Assembly (NCBI GenBank): GCA_963402885.1
Contig: OY727100.1
Coordinates: forward strand, 21,423,665-21,487,664
Direction: 5' to 3'
From: Antedon bifida
Lineage: Eukaryota; Echinodermata; Crinoidea; Comatulida; Antedonidae
Length of the DNA: 64,000 nucleotides
Each line of letters starts with the position of its first letter. Position 1 is the first letter of the stretch. The notes under the pieces were generated by a model, which worked only from the letters and a program-made list of their open reading frames with translations, had not been told where the DNA came from and ran no database searches. The position numbers were made by a program, and so were the translations under genes. This document shows positions 43,563-56,425 of this stretch, piece after piece.

Positions 43563-46489
43563 TACAACAAGTATCTGAAGAAAACAATAATCACAAAATA
43601 TGTTTTTTTGGTAAAACTCATGAACAAAGTTTTAAATATCTTGCCTGTCATGGGTGGTAACAATATGATAAACATTAACAATATCAAAAATGGGTAAAAA
43701 TAATACAGAAAGTATATATGTAAAATCCTATATAATGGATAAAAACTGACAATATACAAAATGAGTAAAATACAGACAGTAAAAACAATCACCTGGTAAC
43801 GTTTACACAAAGGTAATACTAGTCTAAATAAATTATAGTATAATACTCTCTAACCTTTACCGCCTACAACAATTTAGAATAAAATATGAAAACAATACCA
43901 AAAGTCTTTTGAGTTTACTCACTTGAATCTTATGCACTACCGAACAAATTATGTATCACCAAACAAACGGCAATAATAATAACACAATTATCAGTGTAAT
44001 TTACAGTTACACAGACTTGTGCATAGAAAACTTGTACACCTCGGTTGTAAACTTACGTCAGCTGGTCTATTATACGTTTGTTTTCACAAAACAGAAAGGC
44101 ATTTACCACCGCTTACATGAATAATGGTTGATGTATAACGGGAATATAATCTACAAGCCAAATTACCACAATAGATACCGGCGTATTATTACTTCGAACA
44201 TTTTAGATTTTGAATACTAATATTAATAGTAGTAATCACTGTACTGTTGTCCTGAGGACAGAGCATGCACTACTTAATTTATAAGCTTCTTTAGAGTTAG
44301 GTATTTTTGTATTCTGATACCTTTTATTTGTAAAACAGTTTTTCTTTAAAGATATCGTCTCCCTACATTTTTTATTCAAATTTTTTGTTGAATATGCTAT
44401 TGCTGTTGAATATAATAGTTATTCACTTTGACCAAAAACTTGGGTCGAAAAAAAACTATTTACCTGAAATAGGCTAGATGTAATTTAAAGCAAAAAATAC
44501 TTAAATTGTTTGTCAGGTTTGGTTTTTGGTTAAAATTAAACGTTTCTTTTGTTTTTTTCGAAGTCATTTTTTTTTACAGAAGTGAATAAATGAAAAAAAA
44601 AAGAAAAACTGCAAATGGTCTATTTAAAGTCTAATTTTATTAATCTTTATTCATTCATGTTTTTGGGGGACAAAACATCTTTAACTGAAAAAATGAATAT
44701 ATTGGCAAATAATTACGATTGAATTTGAACATTATAACGTGGAAGAAAGTTTTTTTTTACTATAGGATTCGAGCTATACAGTATGAGTCTTTGGAGTGTG
44801 ATATTTTTGTATCTTCTTGAATGGATTTATAAAAGATTTTCTTTTACTGTTTAAGTTTTAAATATTAGGCCTATAAATTGATTGAATGAATAGGCCTGTA
44901 CTTTCCTATATTGTAAAATTCTCAAATATTTTCTTTCTTTTATTTACCACAAATATAAAGTCTAAATATGGTAACACAAATAAAACATAATATATCAAAG
45001 AAAGGGGATAAAAAATAGTTAAAACTAGTTCAAGTTCAGCTCCTAAACATCGAAAAACAAATATTTATATAAATAATGTAGGGCGATACCTTTTTAAAAA
45101 TTAATATAATAATACAAAACATTTGTTTTATTTTATAATTTTACTATAGGAGGCTTACGATTAATTTTGAGCGTTCTAGTGAAAGAAAGTAGTTTTCCCA
45201 TGGGATTATTCCAACTGCAACCTCAGATAATTAGATTAATCAACGTAAGGACTATTAACTTTCTACCTCGCAGTAACAATTAAGATCAATCGGATTCTTA
45301 ATTATTTCGTATCATGGCCTGAGTCCCATAGGTATATACAATAATTATCAGTAAAAATGATTTACAGAAATAATGGATCATATGAAATTATTCTACTGCA
45401 GTTACCGCAGTAACTCTATTTTTTAAACAGTAATAACAAACGTGTTTAGTTTGTTTCAATGAAAGCTTTGATGCAAATAAATAGTATGTATGTAATAGTA
45501 TGATTACATTTTATTTATTTTATTCAATTTTCAGGAACAAATAACAACATTACACAAAAGTATTTGATAAACAGGTTAAAGAGTAAACAACTACAAATCA
45601 AAATTAATTAAATTTGTTTATTGGTACAAAATTGTGTTTCCAAAAGATAGTAAAGTATTAACGTTGAAAATAAGTCCACATTGTTTTAAAAACCCATTTA
45701 TTTCACAATATTCAATCTTGTTCAATTTTTTTTTGTTTAATTACAGTAGTAGCCAATAACAGACATACAGTTATAATTGACACTTTATTTCTGTAAACCA
45801 ACGGGTATCTAATAATGGAAATGTAGGATAGGCTAATTTCTAATTGGCAACCAATGGGAATTCAGAATGTTTTTAGTTGTTTACTAAGATGCATACTAGC
45901 ACACTACATTGTTAAATTAGCCGTTCAATAGTTGTACAAACTTTTCAACAGCAAGACTGAAATGACTGATAACTAATGCAAGACCACGGATGGTTTAAAG
46001 CCCTGTCTACACTATCAAACTAGTTTGAAAAAAAGTGTCATCGTAAATTTTAAAAAAGAGCAAAAATATTATACTAATGGTTTTAAACAGTGCACAGCAT
46101 AAAAATAGTTAGAACAGCTCCAATTTACTGTCGTTTCTCCTTAGTATTTGTTTTATCTAGGTAAACAATAACACCGGCACTGACCCTCTGATGATTCCAA
46201 TTAATGAATCGATCAGTTGTGACTAAATTAGTCTAATTAGTCGACATGAAGATTTATAGCAGTAAACTACCAATATTTTGAATTATAGTGAAATTGTTAT
46301 CACACGTTTTTTTTTTAATGTGTTGCCAAAGACAATAATGATGTAGATTATATCATTATGTACGGCCCAGGCGTCCCAAAGCAGATTAGTAAAGTACATT
46401 AGAAGTCAAATTAGATTGTGAATGACAAGTCAACGACATCTATGTGTCCTATGTAATGTAAAATTGTTGTAAATTCAGATCTGTCTAAC
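43563..46489. other. Intergenic DNA with repeat fragments
   Basis: Contains a full family 3 repeat (44346-44684, from TTAAAGATATCGTCTCCC to GGGGGACAAAACATCTTTAA), a TTACCGCAGTAACTC fragment near 45401 and a family 1 stub (45996-46045, CTGTCTACACTATCAAACTA). No exon is recognised. Confidence 0.5.
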
Positions 46490-48300
46490 AGCGAAATGAC
46501 AAAATTATATATATTCATTTATTATCCAGAAAAATAAAAACAATAATACAAAAAGCATAAATTACATAAAACAAAAACAAGCATAGAAAAACGCAGGACA
46601 CTATCCTGGCGGATTGTCAAAAAGCAAAAATATCGCTATAAAAGACTCTCCTGATAGTTCTGGTGGCAAAATAACAGAAACAAGGTTAAACATTTAACAA
46701 TCCGGTAACATAGAATTTATATAAAACAGAATAAAAATTGCAATCATTATAAATAAACATGTCTGTGATATACCGGAATCTCATCCCACATCCGTGGAAA
46801 TGAAATAAAAACAGAGTAAAAAAAAGCATTAGTACGAGACTTCTCATGTCTGAAAACAAGTTTCTCACTTCTACGTTCAACAGGTTTATAGTAGCAAAGC
46901 ACCATCAATTAGGAAATCTGTACAGAGGCACTTCACAACAAATTTAACACGGATGAATTTAAGTCTATTATAAATCGTGGTAATTTTAGAGTCCGTAACC
47001 TTTGTTCGTATGACGGCCGCATGTCATAATCCATGTGAAAAAAGCGTGGGAAGCATGATCGTGTAAAGCGTCTCTGAACAGATTCAATCTGATTGATGGT
47101 GCTTTGCAGAAATGGAAACCAGACAGGTGAAGCGTATTCAAATACAGGCCTAATGATAGACTTAAATAATTTAGGAAAAACGGTCTGATCATTGGTTCTA
47201 ACACACCTCTTAATAAATCCTACAAGTTTATTGCATTTACCAGTAGTCAGAGAGATGTGTTTATTCCACTTCAAATCTGAAGACAAGGTAACACCAAGAT
47301 ATTTGTATTCTGTTACACTTTCTAGTACTTTATTATCAATTTTATAATGAAAATACTGTTTTACTTTCGATCTAGAGATCGACATAACCTTACATTTACT
47401 GTTATTTAGAGACATATAATTATCATTGCCCCATAGGGCTATGGCAGTTAGATCGTCTTGAAGCTTCAAACAATCATCTTGATTATTTATTACTCTGAAC
47501 AAGACAGTATCATCTGCATATAATGCAATATTTGAATTAACTACTGATGGGAGCTCACATGTATACAAATTAAAAAGAATAGGTCCCAACACGGAACCTT
47601 GGGGTACCCCCGATAATACATCTTTCCAATCTGAAAGTGAACCTTTGAATAACACAGCTTGGCTACGGTTAATCAGAAAAGATTGTAACCAGCTCATGAG
47701 CTTAAAATACCAGCAAAGCCATATTTTTGTAGCTTATTAATGAGAACTGAATGACAAACCTTGTCAAAAGCATTTGACCAATCTAAAAACACAGCATCAA
47801 CTCTTGGTGGTTTGTTTACATCCACAAATTTAGCCCATTGGTGGTAAAAATTGTGGCAAGCTGTGTTACACATGATCTTTTGTTACAGAAACCATGTTGT
47901 GTGGAAGGCAAAAGGCCAAGTTTATCAGCATGAGAAACCATGTGCTTTCCAATAAAGCGCTCAAGCATTTTCCCGACCACTGACGTCAGGGAGATGGGAC
48001 GATAGTTTACAACATTGTCACTAGGGCCTGATTTATGTATTGGTACTACATGGGCTACTTTCCAGTCAGCTGGGACTTTACCGGTTTTAATTGAGATATT
48101 AAATATCTCAGTCAAAACACCAATGATTGTGTAAGATGACAGTTTAAGCATTTTAGGGGAGATACCATCAGGCCCTGGGGATTTATTCCCATCTAAAGAA
48201 GTAATCAGACTTTTAACATCTGCTTCATTAATCAGCAGATCAGAAAGAGGAGGATCAACCAGAGAAGCTATCATCTGGTTATCATTGGGTACAGGTTTAG
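46490..48300 (-). mobile_element. 5'-truncated non-LTR retrotransposon (CR1/L2/jockey-type RT), degenerate
   Basis: A minus-strand reverse transcriptase domain spans 48274-46933 in pieces. Visible blocks: NKSPGPDGISPKMLK, VVPIHKSG..NYRPISLTS, QHGF, the motif A text VFLDWSNAFDKV, GVPQGSVLGPILFNLY, the catalytic YADD (LYADDTVLF), then KYLGVTLSSDLKW and a C-terminal region. At least two frame changes (near 47830 and near 47700) and an in-frame stop show it is dead. No endonuclease domain is present: sequence continuity ends near 48300. The 3' UTR probably runs to about 46490. It is an ordinary 5'-truncated LINE copy. Confidence 0.85.
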
Positions 48301-49720
48301 AAAAGTTACTATGAAAACAAAATATATAGGCTATAACAGTGGATCATCGGTTTTACCAAAAAAAAAGATTGCTGTTTGCTGTTTGGCGTTATGACATAAT
48401 TAAGCTGATTTAAAATGTTTACTTACTGCGCATGAAAATAAACGTCGATGGCGTAACTCTTGACATTTAGAAAAGTGTTGCGCCCTAATGAATACTGTTA
48501 TCTATCGGATATTTTAGCCCACTACAAAATATTAATTCCCATTTCTTTTGCTTGTAATATTGTTCTCGTACATTTTTTCTGTATATTGTCATTTAATTGA
48601 TTTTGACCGAATAAATAAAAACGTAGATTACGTATGGGTCACGTCATGATATAAATTAGGACATTACAGTGGAGCTCCACTCAGACTTTCTCAGCTTATA
48701 TTATCTTTAAGTATGATTAATTGAAAGTGATTTTATATAAAATACAGGGAAAATATTTTCCAAAAACTCATTTCTAAAAAATCGGCCAGAAAATAGTGTT
48801 TTTAAATACATTACACTTTTCCAGTAACTTAGGGGATACTAGTTTTATCCGATCTTCATTGCTGATACCGTTAGTGTTATATAATGATGTAATAGTTGCT
48901 AGCAGGACATTGTGGATGAAGCTAAATTTGTGTTTGTTTTCTACTCGTTGTATTGAGACGAGACCATGGCAGAATGAACGGCGTAATAAAATTACTTCAA
49001 TGAAATGGGTCAGACTTGCAGCCTTGTCTACACTATCAAACTTTATGTGACAAAAAATGTGATGTGTCCAAATATGGTAGTGGTATGCCCACAGATGGTA
49101 GTGATATGACATCACCATGTCCATATATGGAAACATGACAAGTATCGACAGTACTATCCATGGTTCATTTGCTATCTGTAAACAACGCAGTAAGTAAATC
49201 AAATGCAGATTTTTATGAGAATAATATAGGTCGTTTGCCGACAGGAATATAACACGTTGCTCGTTTCACAGCACTGTTAGAATTAAATTTAGATTATTTA
49301 ATTTTGTTTGTTTGGTTTTTGCGCATACTTCAAACCGACTCGACTACAATCAAGTTCAAGCTGAAGTTGTATACGTATGAAACGCCATATTTGGCAAATA
49401 TTTATCTTTTTACTAATATAAGTCAAAACTCCGTCTGGAACCCCGACTACGCGTAGACTATTACAAAGTTTCAAGTCACAAGTTAACTACAATACTGAAG
49501 TTCGTTTTAAGAATAGCGGTTTCAATCAGAAATGTGTGGTATTGTATAGTGTATATATAATTTATAGTTTTTAGTATTGTTTGATCACGTTCATATCAAT
49601 TTGATACCTGTTACTTTATATTTAAGAGAGTTTGTGTTATGGTTGTATTTTATGAAATGAATAATAAAAAAAAATGTGTATGGCCACCTATCAATAAATT
49701 GTCTTTCTCTTCTCATTTTA
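48301..49720. other. Upstream region of the 49.7 kb gene, with a MITE
   Basis: A family 1 MITE occupies 49020-49140 (TTGTCTACACTATCAAACTT start). The minus-strand open frame at 48774-49202 partly runs through that MITE and is not called. Any upstream exon and the promoter of the 49.7 kb gene should be here, but I could not place them. Confidence 0.45.
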
Positions 49721-49733
49721 CAGTAAATGGATT

Positions 49734-51284
49734 ATGGATGACTCGAATTGTTCTAGAAGTTGGCAGGCCTACGGATTGGCTGCCGTAAGCGGTGTTCTGA
49801 TAATCGAGACATTTATAATTTCTGTATACTTTTTTGCTCGTCACAATCGACGGAGTACGACATTAAAAAATCGAGTTAAGTTCGACAAAGTAGAGTCATC
49901 ATCTCGATACACAAACTCATCACACCAAAATGGTCATGGAATTACCTCAGTGTCAGTTATCTCTGAAACGACGGAACAGACGACAACGTCGGAAAACAGA
50001 CGTTTAGAAAGTTTGCACGAACATATTAAGCAAAATGGTTTGGCAAAGGGAACAGGTGATGTGCGTCTTCAGAAGTCTTCAGATCCAGTGCAGGATTTGT
50101 CTGCACAAGAACTTCAACCAACACCGATAACGATGGTTGGTAAGAAGTCATCAAATGGAAAACAACGTGAACGCCACCAACGGATTGACCCTTATCACCG
50201 GAGTAAAAAACGTGCAGATATCATCCGAATGAACTCTGCTGGTTCGACTGATGAAGAAAGAGATGCAAACGCAACAAAAACAAAAGTTAAAAAGAAGAAT
50301 TCAGATAAAAAATTAAAGAATAAAAGAAACAAATTACCGAATAAATCACAGAAAGGAATCATGAAACCAAGCAATCAAGATGTTTCAGATAAAAATGGTT
50401 CTGCCAAACAAGACAGTGTGTCGTCACGTAAAAAATCCGTTAGATTTGCGTTAGAACGTCAAAATGAAAGCGAGGTAAAAACTGTATCTTCTCCTACAAC
50501 TCCAGAAAAGTCGAAGATTTCTATAATTTCAGCTAATAGACCTAAACACGATCAGAATAATATAGATGATATTTTACGCGGTTATTCAGAAGAGGACGTT
50601 GCAGCAGAGAAAGTTTCAGGAAAACGACAGTTTATTATGATCAGTGATGAAGAAGACGAACCAGCGATTGTGGAAATCGAAACTAAGGAAGGAGAGAAAA
50701 GTGACAGTAAAGGAAACAGCAACCAGACAACTGTAGCTCATCAAAACACGGACGATGATGGTAAAGCAGAAGATGATGACAGCATCGATGGTAAAACTAT
50801 ACAAGATAGCAACCTTCCTCAGTCTAACTCTCCAAAAGAAGACAAAAACAACAACGTTCAGAAAATGACAGAAACAGTTTATTCTGATGGAACCAACAAA
50901 CAGACGACACTGACAGATGAAACATCTGCGCACCATGATCTCCAGATAAAAACTGCCGAAACGACGCCACCGAAGAAGATGAACATTCTTACCTCTCCAC
51001 AATCTGTAGTTTTGGTAGAAAAGAACGAAGAAGCAGCAACTACGTCACAAAATGCTTCAAATACGACAAACCAAATCAGTACCAGCGATAACGGCAACAT
51101 ATCGTCTGTCAAAGAAGCAGACAATATTCGAAATCCAAACGTAAAAATTATACCGCTGGAAAATGAGGAAGATGGAGTAGTACAGAGCAAACGAAGCATA
51201 GCTAATGGTCACGTTAACTCCATGATTAAAATGTTCCAAAAACTAGATGACGGCAAAGAACTCTCAGAAGAATTTAATTGTTAA
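49734..51284 (+). CDS. Unknown single-pass membrane protein with disordered tail and PP1-like docking motif
   Basis: I do not recognise the family. The frame is 516 residues from the ATG at 49734. A good acceptor (TCATTTTACAG) ends at 49723 and the frame stays open through it, so upstream coding or non-coding exons are possible; a four-codon frame (ATG at 49727) overlaps the start. Residues 11-35 form one hydrophobic helix (AYGLAAVSGVLIIETFIISV) followed by RHNRR, predicting a short outside N-terminus and a cytoplasmic C-terminus. The tail of about 480 residues is hydrophilic, low-complexity and lacks any globular domain: a K-rich segment (about 183-212) and then RKKSVRFAL, where KSVRF (234-238) fits the RVxF docking consensus of protein phosphatase 1. 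Acidic patches (ISDEEDE; TDDDGKAEDDDS) and many S/T-P sites follow. A PP1-targeting or scaffold role is inference. Confidence 0.75.
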   Translation: MDDSNCSRSWQAYGLAAVSGVLIIETFIISVYFFARHNRRSTTLKNRVKFDKVESSSRYTNSSHQNGHGITSVSVISETTEQTTTSENRRLESLHEHIKQNGLAKGTGDVRLQKSSDPVQDLSAQELQPTPITMVGKKSSNGKQRERHQRIDPYHRSKKRADIIRMNSAGSTDEERDANATKTKVKKKNSDKKLKNKRNKLPNKSQKGIMKPSNQDVSDKNGSAKQDSVSSRKKSVRFALERQNESEVKTVSSPTTPEKSKISIISANRPKHDQNNIDDILRGYSEEDVAAEKVSGKRQFIMISDEEDEPAIVEIETKEGEKSDSKGNSNQTTVAHQNTDDDGKAEDDDSIDGKTIQDSNLPQSNSPKEDKNNNVQKMTETVYSDGTNKQTTLTDETSAHHDLQIKTAETTPPKKMNILTSPQSVVLVEKNEEAATTSQNASNTTNQISTSDNGNISSVKEADNIRNPNVKIIPLENEEDGVVQSKRSIANGHVNSMIKMFQKLDDGKELSEEFNC

Positions 51285-54228
51285 CAATTAAATCTACTGG
51301 ATAAAAGATTCCCGCCAAAACGACTCGCAGCATAGTTTAAATTAGCGGTTAATATGATGAACTACGCAGACTACTGTACTCTGTCAATGACTATTCACAT
51401 GAATACCTCAAGGCTCATTCGTAAAAACTATGTAAACATTCTCAAATTAGCAATCAGACTTATTGATCGATTTCATCAGGTACAAACTTAATTTTATGTC
51501 ATTGTGTAGCACTCACGGTAATGGCATTACATTTAGTACAGGTACTACGGTAAAATGTAACGAAGCTTAATGTTTTGAAGGCAAGTCCCATAAGATGATC
51601 AACGAGCAACAATTATAACTCTTGATTGATTGATTGATTGATCGTTTGATTATAAGATTCTTACATTTTTGGAATGACGGATTTTATCAAAAAGTTCAGC
51701 TAAACAAAACTGACAAAACAAGACATGTCGTGTTTCACCACGCGACTGGACAGGTCATCGACTCTGAGCTTAAAAAAAATTCCGCGCATGTTCATTTTTT
51801 TAGCGTATGCGCGCGGAATGACTTTTTTAATCAGTAAAAATAGTTTTCCTGAATTCCGTCGGTGAAATACCATGCTACAGAATACGATCTTTGTTGAATC
51901 CCTCATGTCACTGTTTAATGACCCTTGAGTGTTTCCCTTTGGTAAGTCTTAGCCAAAGTGATTAATAATACCATGGAGGTATACCTTCATGATAATACGG
52001 CCACAGAATAATATTTATATTGAAGTTATGGAAGAAATGTTTTATTTACGCATGCGCGTACCTATGTACGCGGTTACGGAAAAAAGAAACTGGAACTGGA
52101 CGTATACATGTGACGCAAAGAGGGGAGACAAACTCTGTAAAGCTTGCTTTCCACTAGGACGCAACGCAAGCGTGTTGATTAATGACAAGCGACAGTACGA
52201 ATAACCCATCGCTTATGATTGGTCAATTCACTTTGTGTTACGTCCTTATGTTGCGTCTCTAGAGGGAACCAAGCTTTAGATACATTTCTTGGAAATGTTG
52301 TCTACTTTCCTTCGCCGGAAATTTAAATTCTATATAATGAATAATATAGATTATATTAAGAAATAAATATAATAAAAATAATCAACTATTGTAATATTTT
52401 TGTTTATGCTTTTTAAAATAATGTGTTGACACGATCAAGTTGTCACCTGATAATTGGATGCAGTTCAATGAATAGCTGGTGTCTCTATGTCGTGTTTACG
52501 ACAGCGCTATATAATACTTTATACCTTTTACAATATTAATCAATATCATTCGTAAGTATGAATACATTTATGAGATAAAAGTAATATTCATGAATATTAA
52601 GTTTGAATATATAATGAGCATAGAAATATATGTGTTATTCTAATATTTAAAAACGATAATAATTTATTAGTATACTGCCATGATGTAGGCTATTTACTTT
52701 TTCGTCGAATTTTGATACAATATATACAATGTTAATCTATCTCTAATTTATCTCTACAAATAATAAATACAATAATATAGTATTCGTTTTAAATATTTTT
52801 GATGAAATGTGTAGGTTTAACTGGTGTACTTATAAGTAAATTGCGTTGACAACGCATTTCAAGTGAAATGTGTAGGTTTAACTGGTGTACTTCCTTAGAA
52901 GAAAATTGCGTTGGCAACGCATTTCATGAAATATATATATATATCATTTAATATTATACTATAACGCTGGATTCTTAAAAATGTTGTGCCCAAATGAAAG
53001 CTTTCAAAGCGCGCGCGATGGTTTGGTAGCGCGCGATGGACTGGTAGCGCGCGATGGACTGGTACTAGGTGTAGCGCAGAGAAATGTTATACTAATGTAT
53101 AGTAGTACTGTACTATTATATATTACACGGTACAGCTACGTAACGTCATTTACACTTTTCCGTCTTCCGTTCCGTAAAACGAAACAAGCGTAGCTGTGTA
53201 ACAACACTATGCATTGCATTATGCAAATTCGTCACAATATACATGTATATGAATTTTATATATTGTAATTTATTATAATAAATTCTATTTTTTTACGCTT
53301 TTTACAAGTTTTGGCACAAATGTATTTTATAGATAAATTATATTTTTAAAGCTATATATGAAAAACTGTGTATGAACGACTGATAAACGCTAATAAACAT
53401 TTGTATGTACTGTACATTATGGTGTGTTTTAACTTTTTTGTTTTGACTTTTACATAAATCTTTAAATTCGTTACTAATGATTGTCATAAATTACATTTTT
53501 TAAAGCTATATATGAAAAACTGTGTATGACCATATAGTTCCATGGTATGACCGACTGATGGCCGTTAATAAAAATTTGTATTATGTACATTATGTTGTGT
53601 TTTAAAGGTTGACTTTTACATTACTCTTTTATTTCGTTTACTAATGGTTGTCGTAAATAGTCCTCGAGTTTATCGAGGGATGATGGACTTTATTATAAAC
53701 TAATACAAGTCCGTAAATCACACAGAAATCAATGGAGTTCAGATGGTTAAAATAATTCTATAAAAGTTTTTATATGGCGCCCTACAAAGAACAGAGCGCC
53801 TAACAATACTTAGTAATTAATTAAAAAGAAAAGTTTTAAGTTGATGTTTAAATAGAGGTGTATATGGAGCTCTTTCGTGCGAACAGCCGTTTTTCGAAAG
53901 TTTTGAAAAAAAAACACACGTTCACAACTCCCTTGTCAGCTGCGTTACGTTTAGTATATTGCATATTCTGTATATATTCATATTCCATATTATATAAATT
54001 CTTAAATAATTTAAACATATTTTAATTATAACTGTTTACATGATATGTTTCTGTTTATATTATCATTGCACGAGCAATGCATGTTCTCTAGAGCATAAAC
54101 ACAATTGAAATGTGAATCTCAAATATCATTCAATATATTACGTGAGCTAAATGCATATAGGCCAAAGTCGAACCATTCTTAGGGAATCCCTATTCAGGGA
54201 GGAGACAATACTATTAAAGGAACAGTTT
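51285..54228. other. 3' flank and intergenic DNA with repeats
   Basis: Contains a family 2b MITE (52138-52278, separate entry), a duplicated GAAATGTGTAGGTTTAACTG block (52805 and 52865), three GCGCGCGATGG units (53010-53060) and a direct duplication of about 190 bp (53340 and 53497, sharing TAAAGCTATATATGAAAAAC). The 3' UTR of the 49.7 kb gene begins at 51285; no clear poly(A) signal was chosen. No further gene is recognised. Confidence 0.5.
52138..52278. repeat. MITE family 2b copy, solitary
   Basis: TAAAGCTTGCTTTCCACTAG and CTCTAGAGGGAACCAAGCTT bound the inverted core TGACAAGCGACAGTACGAAT ... TCGCTTATGATTGGTCAA. Unlike the copies at 35 and 40 kb it has no family 2 partner. Confidence 0.75.
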
Positions 54229-54625
54229 ACTGTGAAGGGACAGTTTACTGTGAAACAAACAAGGGGAAATACACTGCGGCAAACCCCTATTTAGTGGACA
54301 CCTCTCTATTAAAGGGACAGTTTACTGTGAAACAAACCAGGGGAAATACACTGCGGCAAATCCCTATTCAGTGGACACCTCTCTATTAAAGGGACAGTTT
54401 ACTGTGAAACAAACAAGGGGAAATACACTGCGGCAAACCCCTATTTAGTGGACACATCTCTGTTAAAGGGACAGTTTACTGTGAAACAAACCAGGGGAAA
54501 TACACTGCGGCAAACCCCTATTCAGTGGACACCTCTCTATTAAAGGGACAGTACTGTGAAACGAACCAGGGAAAATACACTGCGGCAAAAGGGACAGTAA
54601 TGTGAAACGAACAAGGGGAAATACA
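54229..54625. repeat. 77 bp minisatellite, about five copies
   Basis: CAGTTTACTGTGAAAC recurs at 54241, 54318, 54395 and 54472, and in a shortened form at 54549, a constant 77 bp spacing. Each unit also has AGGGGAAATACACTGCGGCA and GTGGACACCTCTCTATTAAA. The last units are truncated and degenerate. Confidence 0.85.
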
Positions 54626-55519
54626 CTAAATTGAAGGGACACTTTCCTGTGAAATGGACTACGAGAAATATTTCAATACTACGAACAAACCCAAAGCGAC
54701 AACTCAATAAGAGGACACCCTGATTAATTATCCATATTAAGGAGACATTAGGTTACGTAGATGGTGTCCCTTTAATAATTTGTAATGTAATGATGAATTA
54801 TTATAAGTATAATGTTCAGCTGAGGAAAGATTTCGAACTTTCGGATTCAGTTCGTATGCCTTCCCGATATCAGCACTGAAACCGTCGTTACGGTATAGTA
54901 ACAGCATTCACCACAAACCGTTTATACTAATTAACAATTCTGACCTCTGAAAATACAAGTAATTAAAGAATGGATTGGCTATTAAATATAAATCCCAAAA
55001 GGTTTGTTCTTTTTTTTTCATTTAATCAATCATTGTTCATTCGTTTCTTTGCTGTATGTGGTGTGACGTCAATAAAGCGCATTCAAATTGGCCTACAACA
55101 AATATGCTAATATTCTAAGATATAATTATAAGATATAATGTAACAACATTAACAAACTCTCCCCTTACGTAGCAGCTTATTCCCCTTAAGCGGAGAACGG
55201 TTCTATCGGCCTTCAGTTATATTAGACATGGAATAACAATCAGATTGTGTACGTAATCGAAGTGAAGGAGGATAGCAGGGAAATCTATGGTGACAGAAAA
55301 AATAAACGAATCAAAGTTATGATTATTTTACTACTATCAACAACATTTATAGAAAAAAAAAAAATTGTTTGGCCGGTACACATGTTGAAATCGTCACGAT
55401 TCTATCAACGACAAAAATGATTTACAACCGTAGGCAGCACTATGAATAACTCGTTACAACACGTTACAAATTAACGGCGTGACGTTGCTTCGTGACGTCA
55501 GGGCCGGTGACGCCAGTCT
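54626..55519. other. Intergenic spacer
   Basis: AT-rich DNA between two tandem arrays. No gene or known repeat recognised. Confidence 0.4.
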
Positions 55520-56080
55520 CCCTTTCGTACTGCATGTCAATGGTATAGTATTTAAGTGCACCATTAACTTGATACAAAAAGTGAAGCGAAGAAAAAACAA
55601 ATCTGAATTTGTCGGAGCAGGTGTACTCTCCCGGAGGCACTGACAACTGTGCGGCGAGAAAAAAAACCGACATAAATACGTTATTCGTTCAACAAGTTTT
55701 CGTTATGTCCCCTTTTCGTACTGTATGTTAATGGTATCTGAGTGCACCATCAACTTGATATAAAAACAAAAAGTGAAGCGAAGAAAACAAAAATCTGAAT
55801 TGTCGGAGCAGGTGTACTCTCCCGGAGGCCCTAACAACTGCGCGTCGATAAAAAAGAAACAAGTAAATACGTTATTCGTTCAACAAGTTTTCGTCATGTC
55901 TCTTTTTCGAACTGTATGCTAATGGTATCCGAGTGCACCATCAACTTGATACAAAAGTGAAGCGAATAAAATCCGAATTCGTCGGAGCAGGTGGGCTCTC
56001 GCGGAAGCCCTAAAAATGAACTGTGCGTCGAGAAAAATAAACGACGTACATGTTATTCGTTTAACAAGTTTCACAGAGTT
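55520..56080. repeat. Three diverged ~190 bp tandem units
   Basis: Each unit has a GTACTG.ATG..AATGGTAT block, a GTGCACCAT.AACTTGATA block, GTCGGAGCAGGTG.... CTC.CGGA and ends in TTATTCGTTCAACAAGTTTT or a variant. Unit starts are near 55520, 55710 and 55900. In the first unit a minus-strand frame is open (55464-55673, PPGEYTCSDKFRFVFSSLHF); in the others the equivalent frame is broken. Confidence 0.8.
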
Positions 56081-56229
56081 TCCGTATTCCGATCCTATTA
56101 AAAAAACTCAATACAATCTTTGTCTCATAAACGTCTCTCTCTCTCTTTCTTAGGTTGATCATTCAACGGCTTTTCATCATCCTAGACACCATGCTATCTC
56201 TTCTGTATTAACACACTTTTCTCTGTTGC

Positions 56230-56425
56230 TTGCCTGATCTCAATTACGTCATCGTATCCTCCTTGGTACAGTACTACGTCATCGTATCCTCCCTGGTACA
56301 GAACTAGTACTACGTCATCGTATCCTCCCTGGTACAGCACTAGTACTACGTCATCGTATCCTCCCTGGTACAGTACTACGTCATCGGATCCTCCCTGGTA
56401 GGCCTACTACGTCATCGAATCCTCC
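56230..56425. repeat. CTACGTCATCGTATCCTCC minisatellite
   Basis: Six degenerate copies of TACTACGTCATCGTATCCTC-CCTGGTACAG, alternating about 28 and 40 bp because some units carry an extra AACTAGTAC-type segment. No coding function is apparent. Confidence 0.8.

Noticed and set aside
43532..43810. 92-residue highly hydrophobic minus-strand frame
   Set aside because: AT-rich DNA gives F/I/L/Y-rich frames by chance; it starts next to a MITE, has no splice support and no family likeness.
48774..49202. 142-residue minus-strand frame
   Set aside because: Its first part runs through a family 1 MITE and the rest has no recognisable motif or splice sites.
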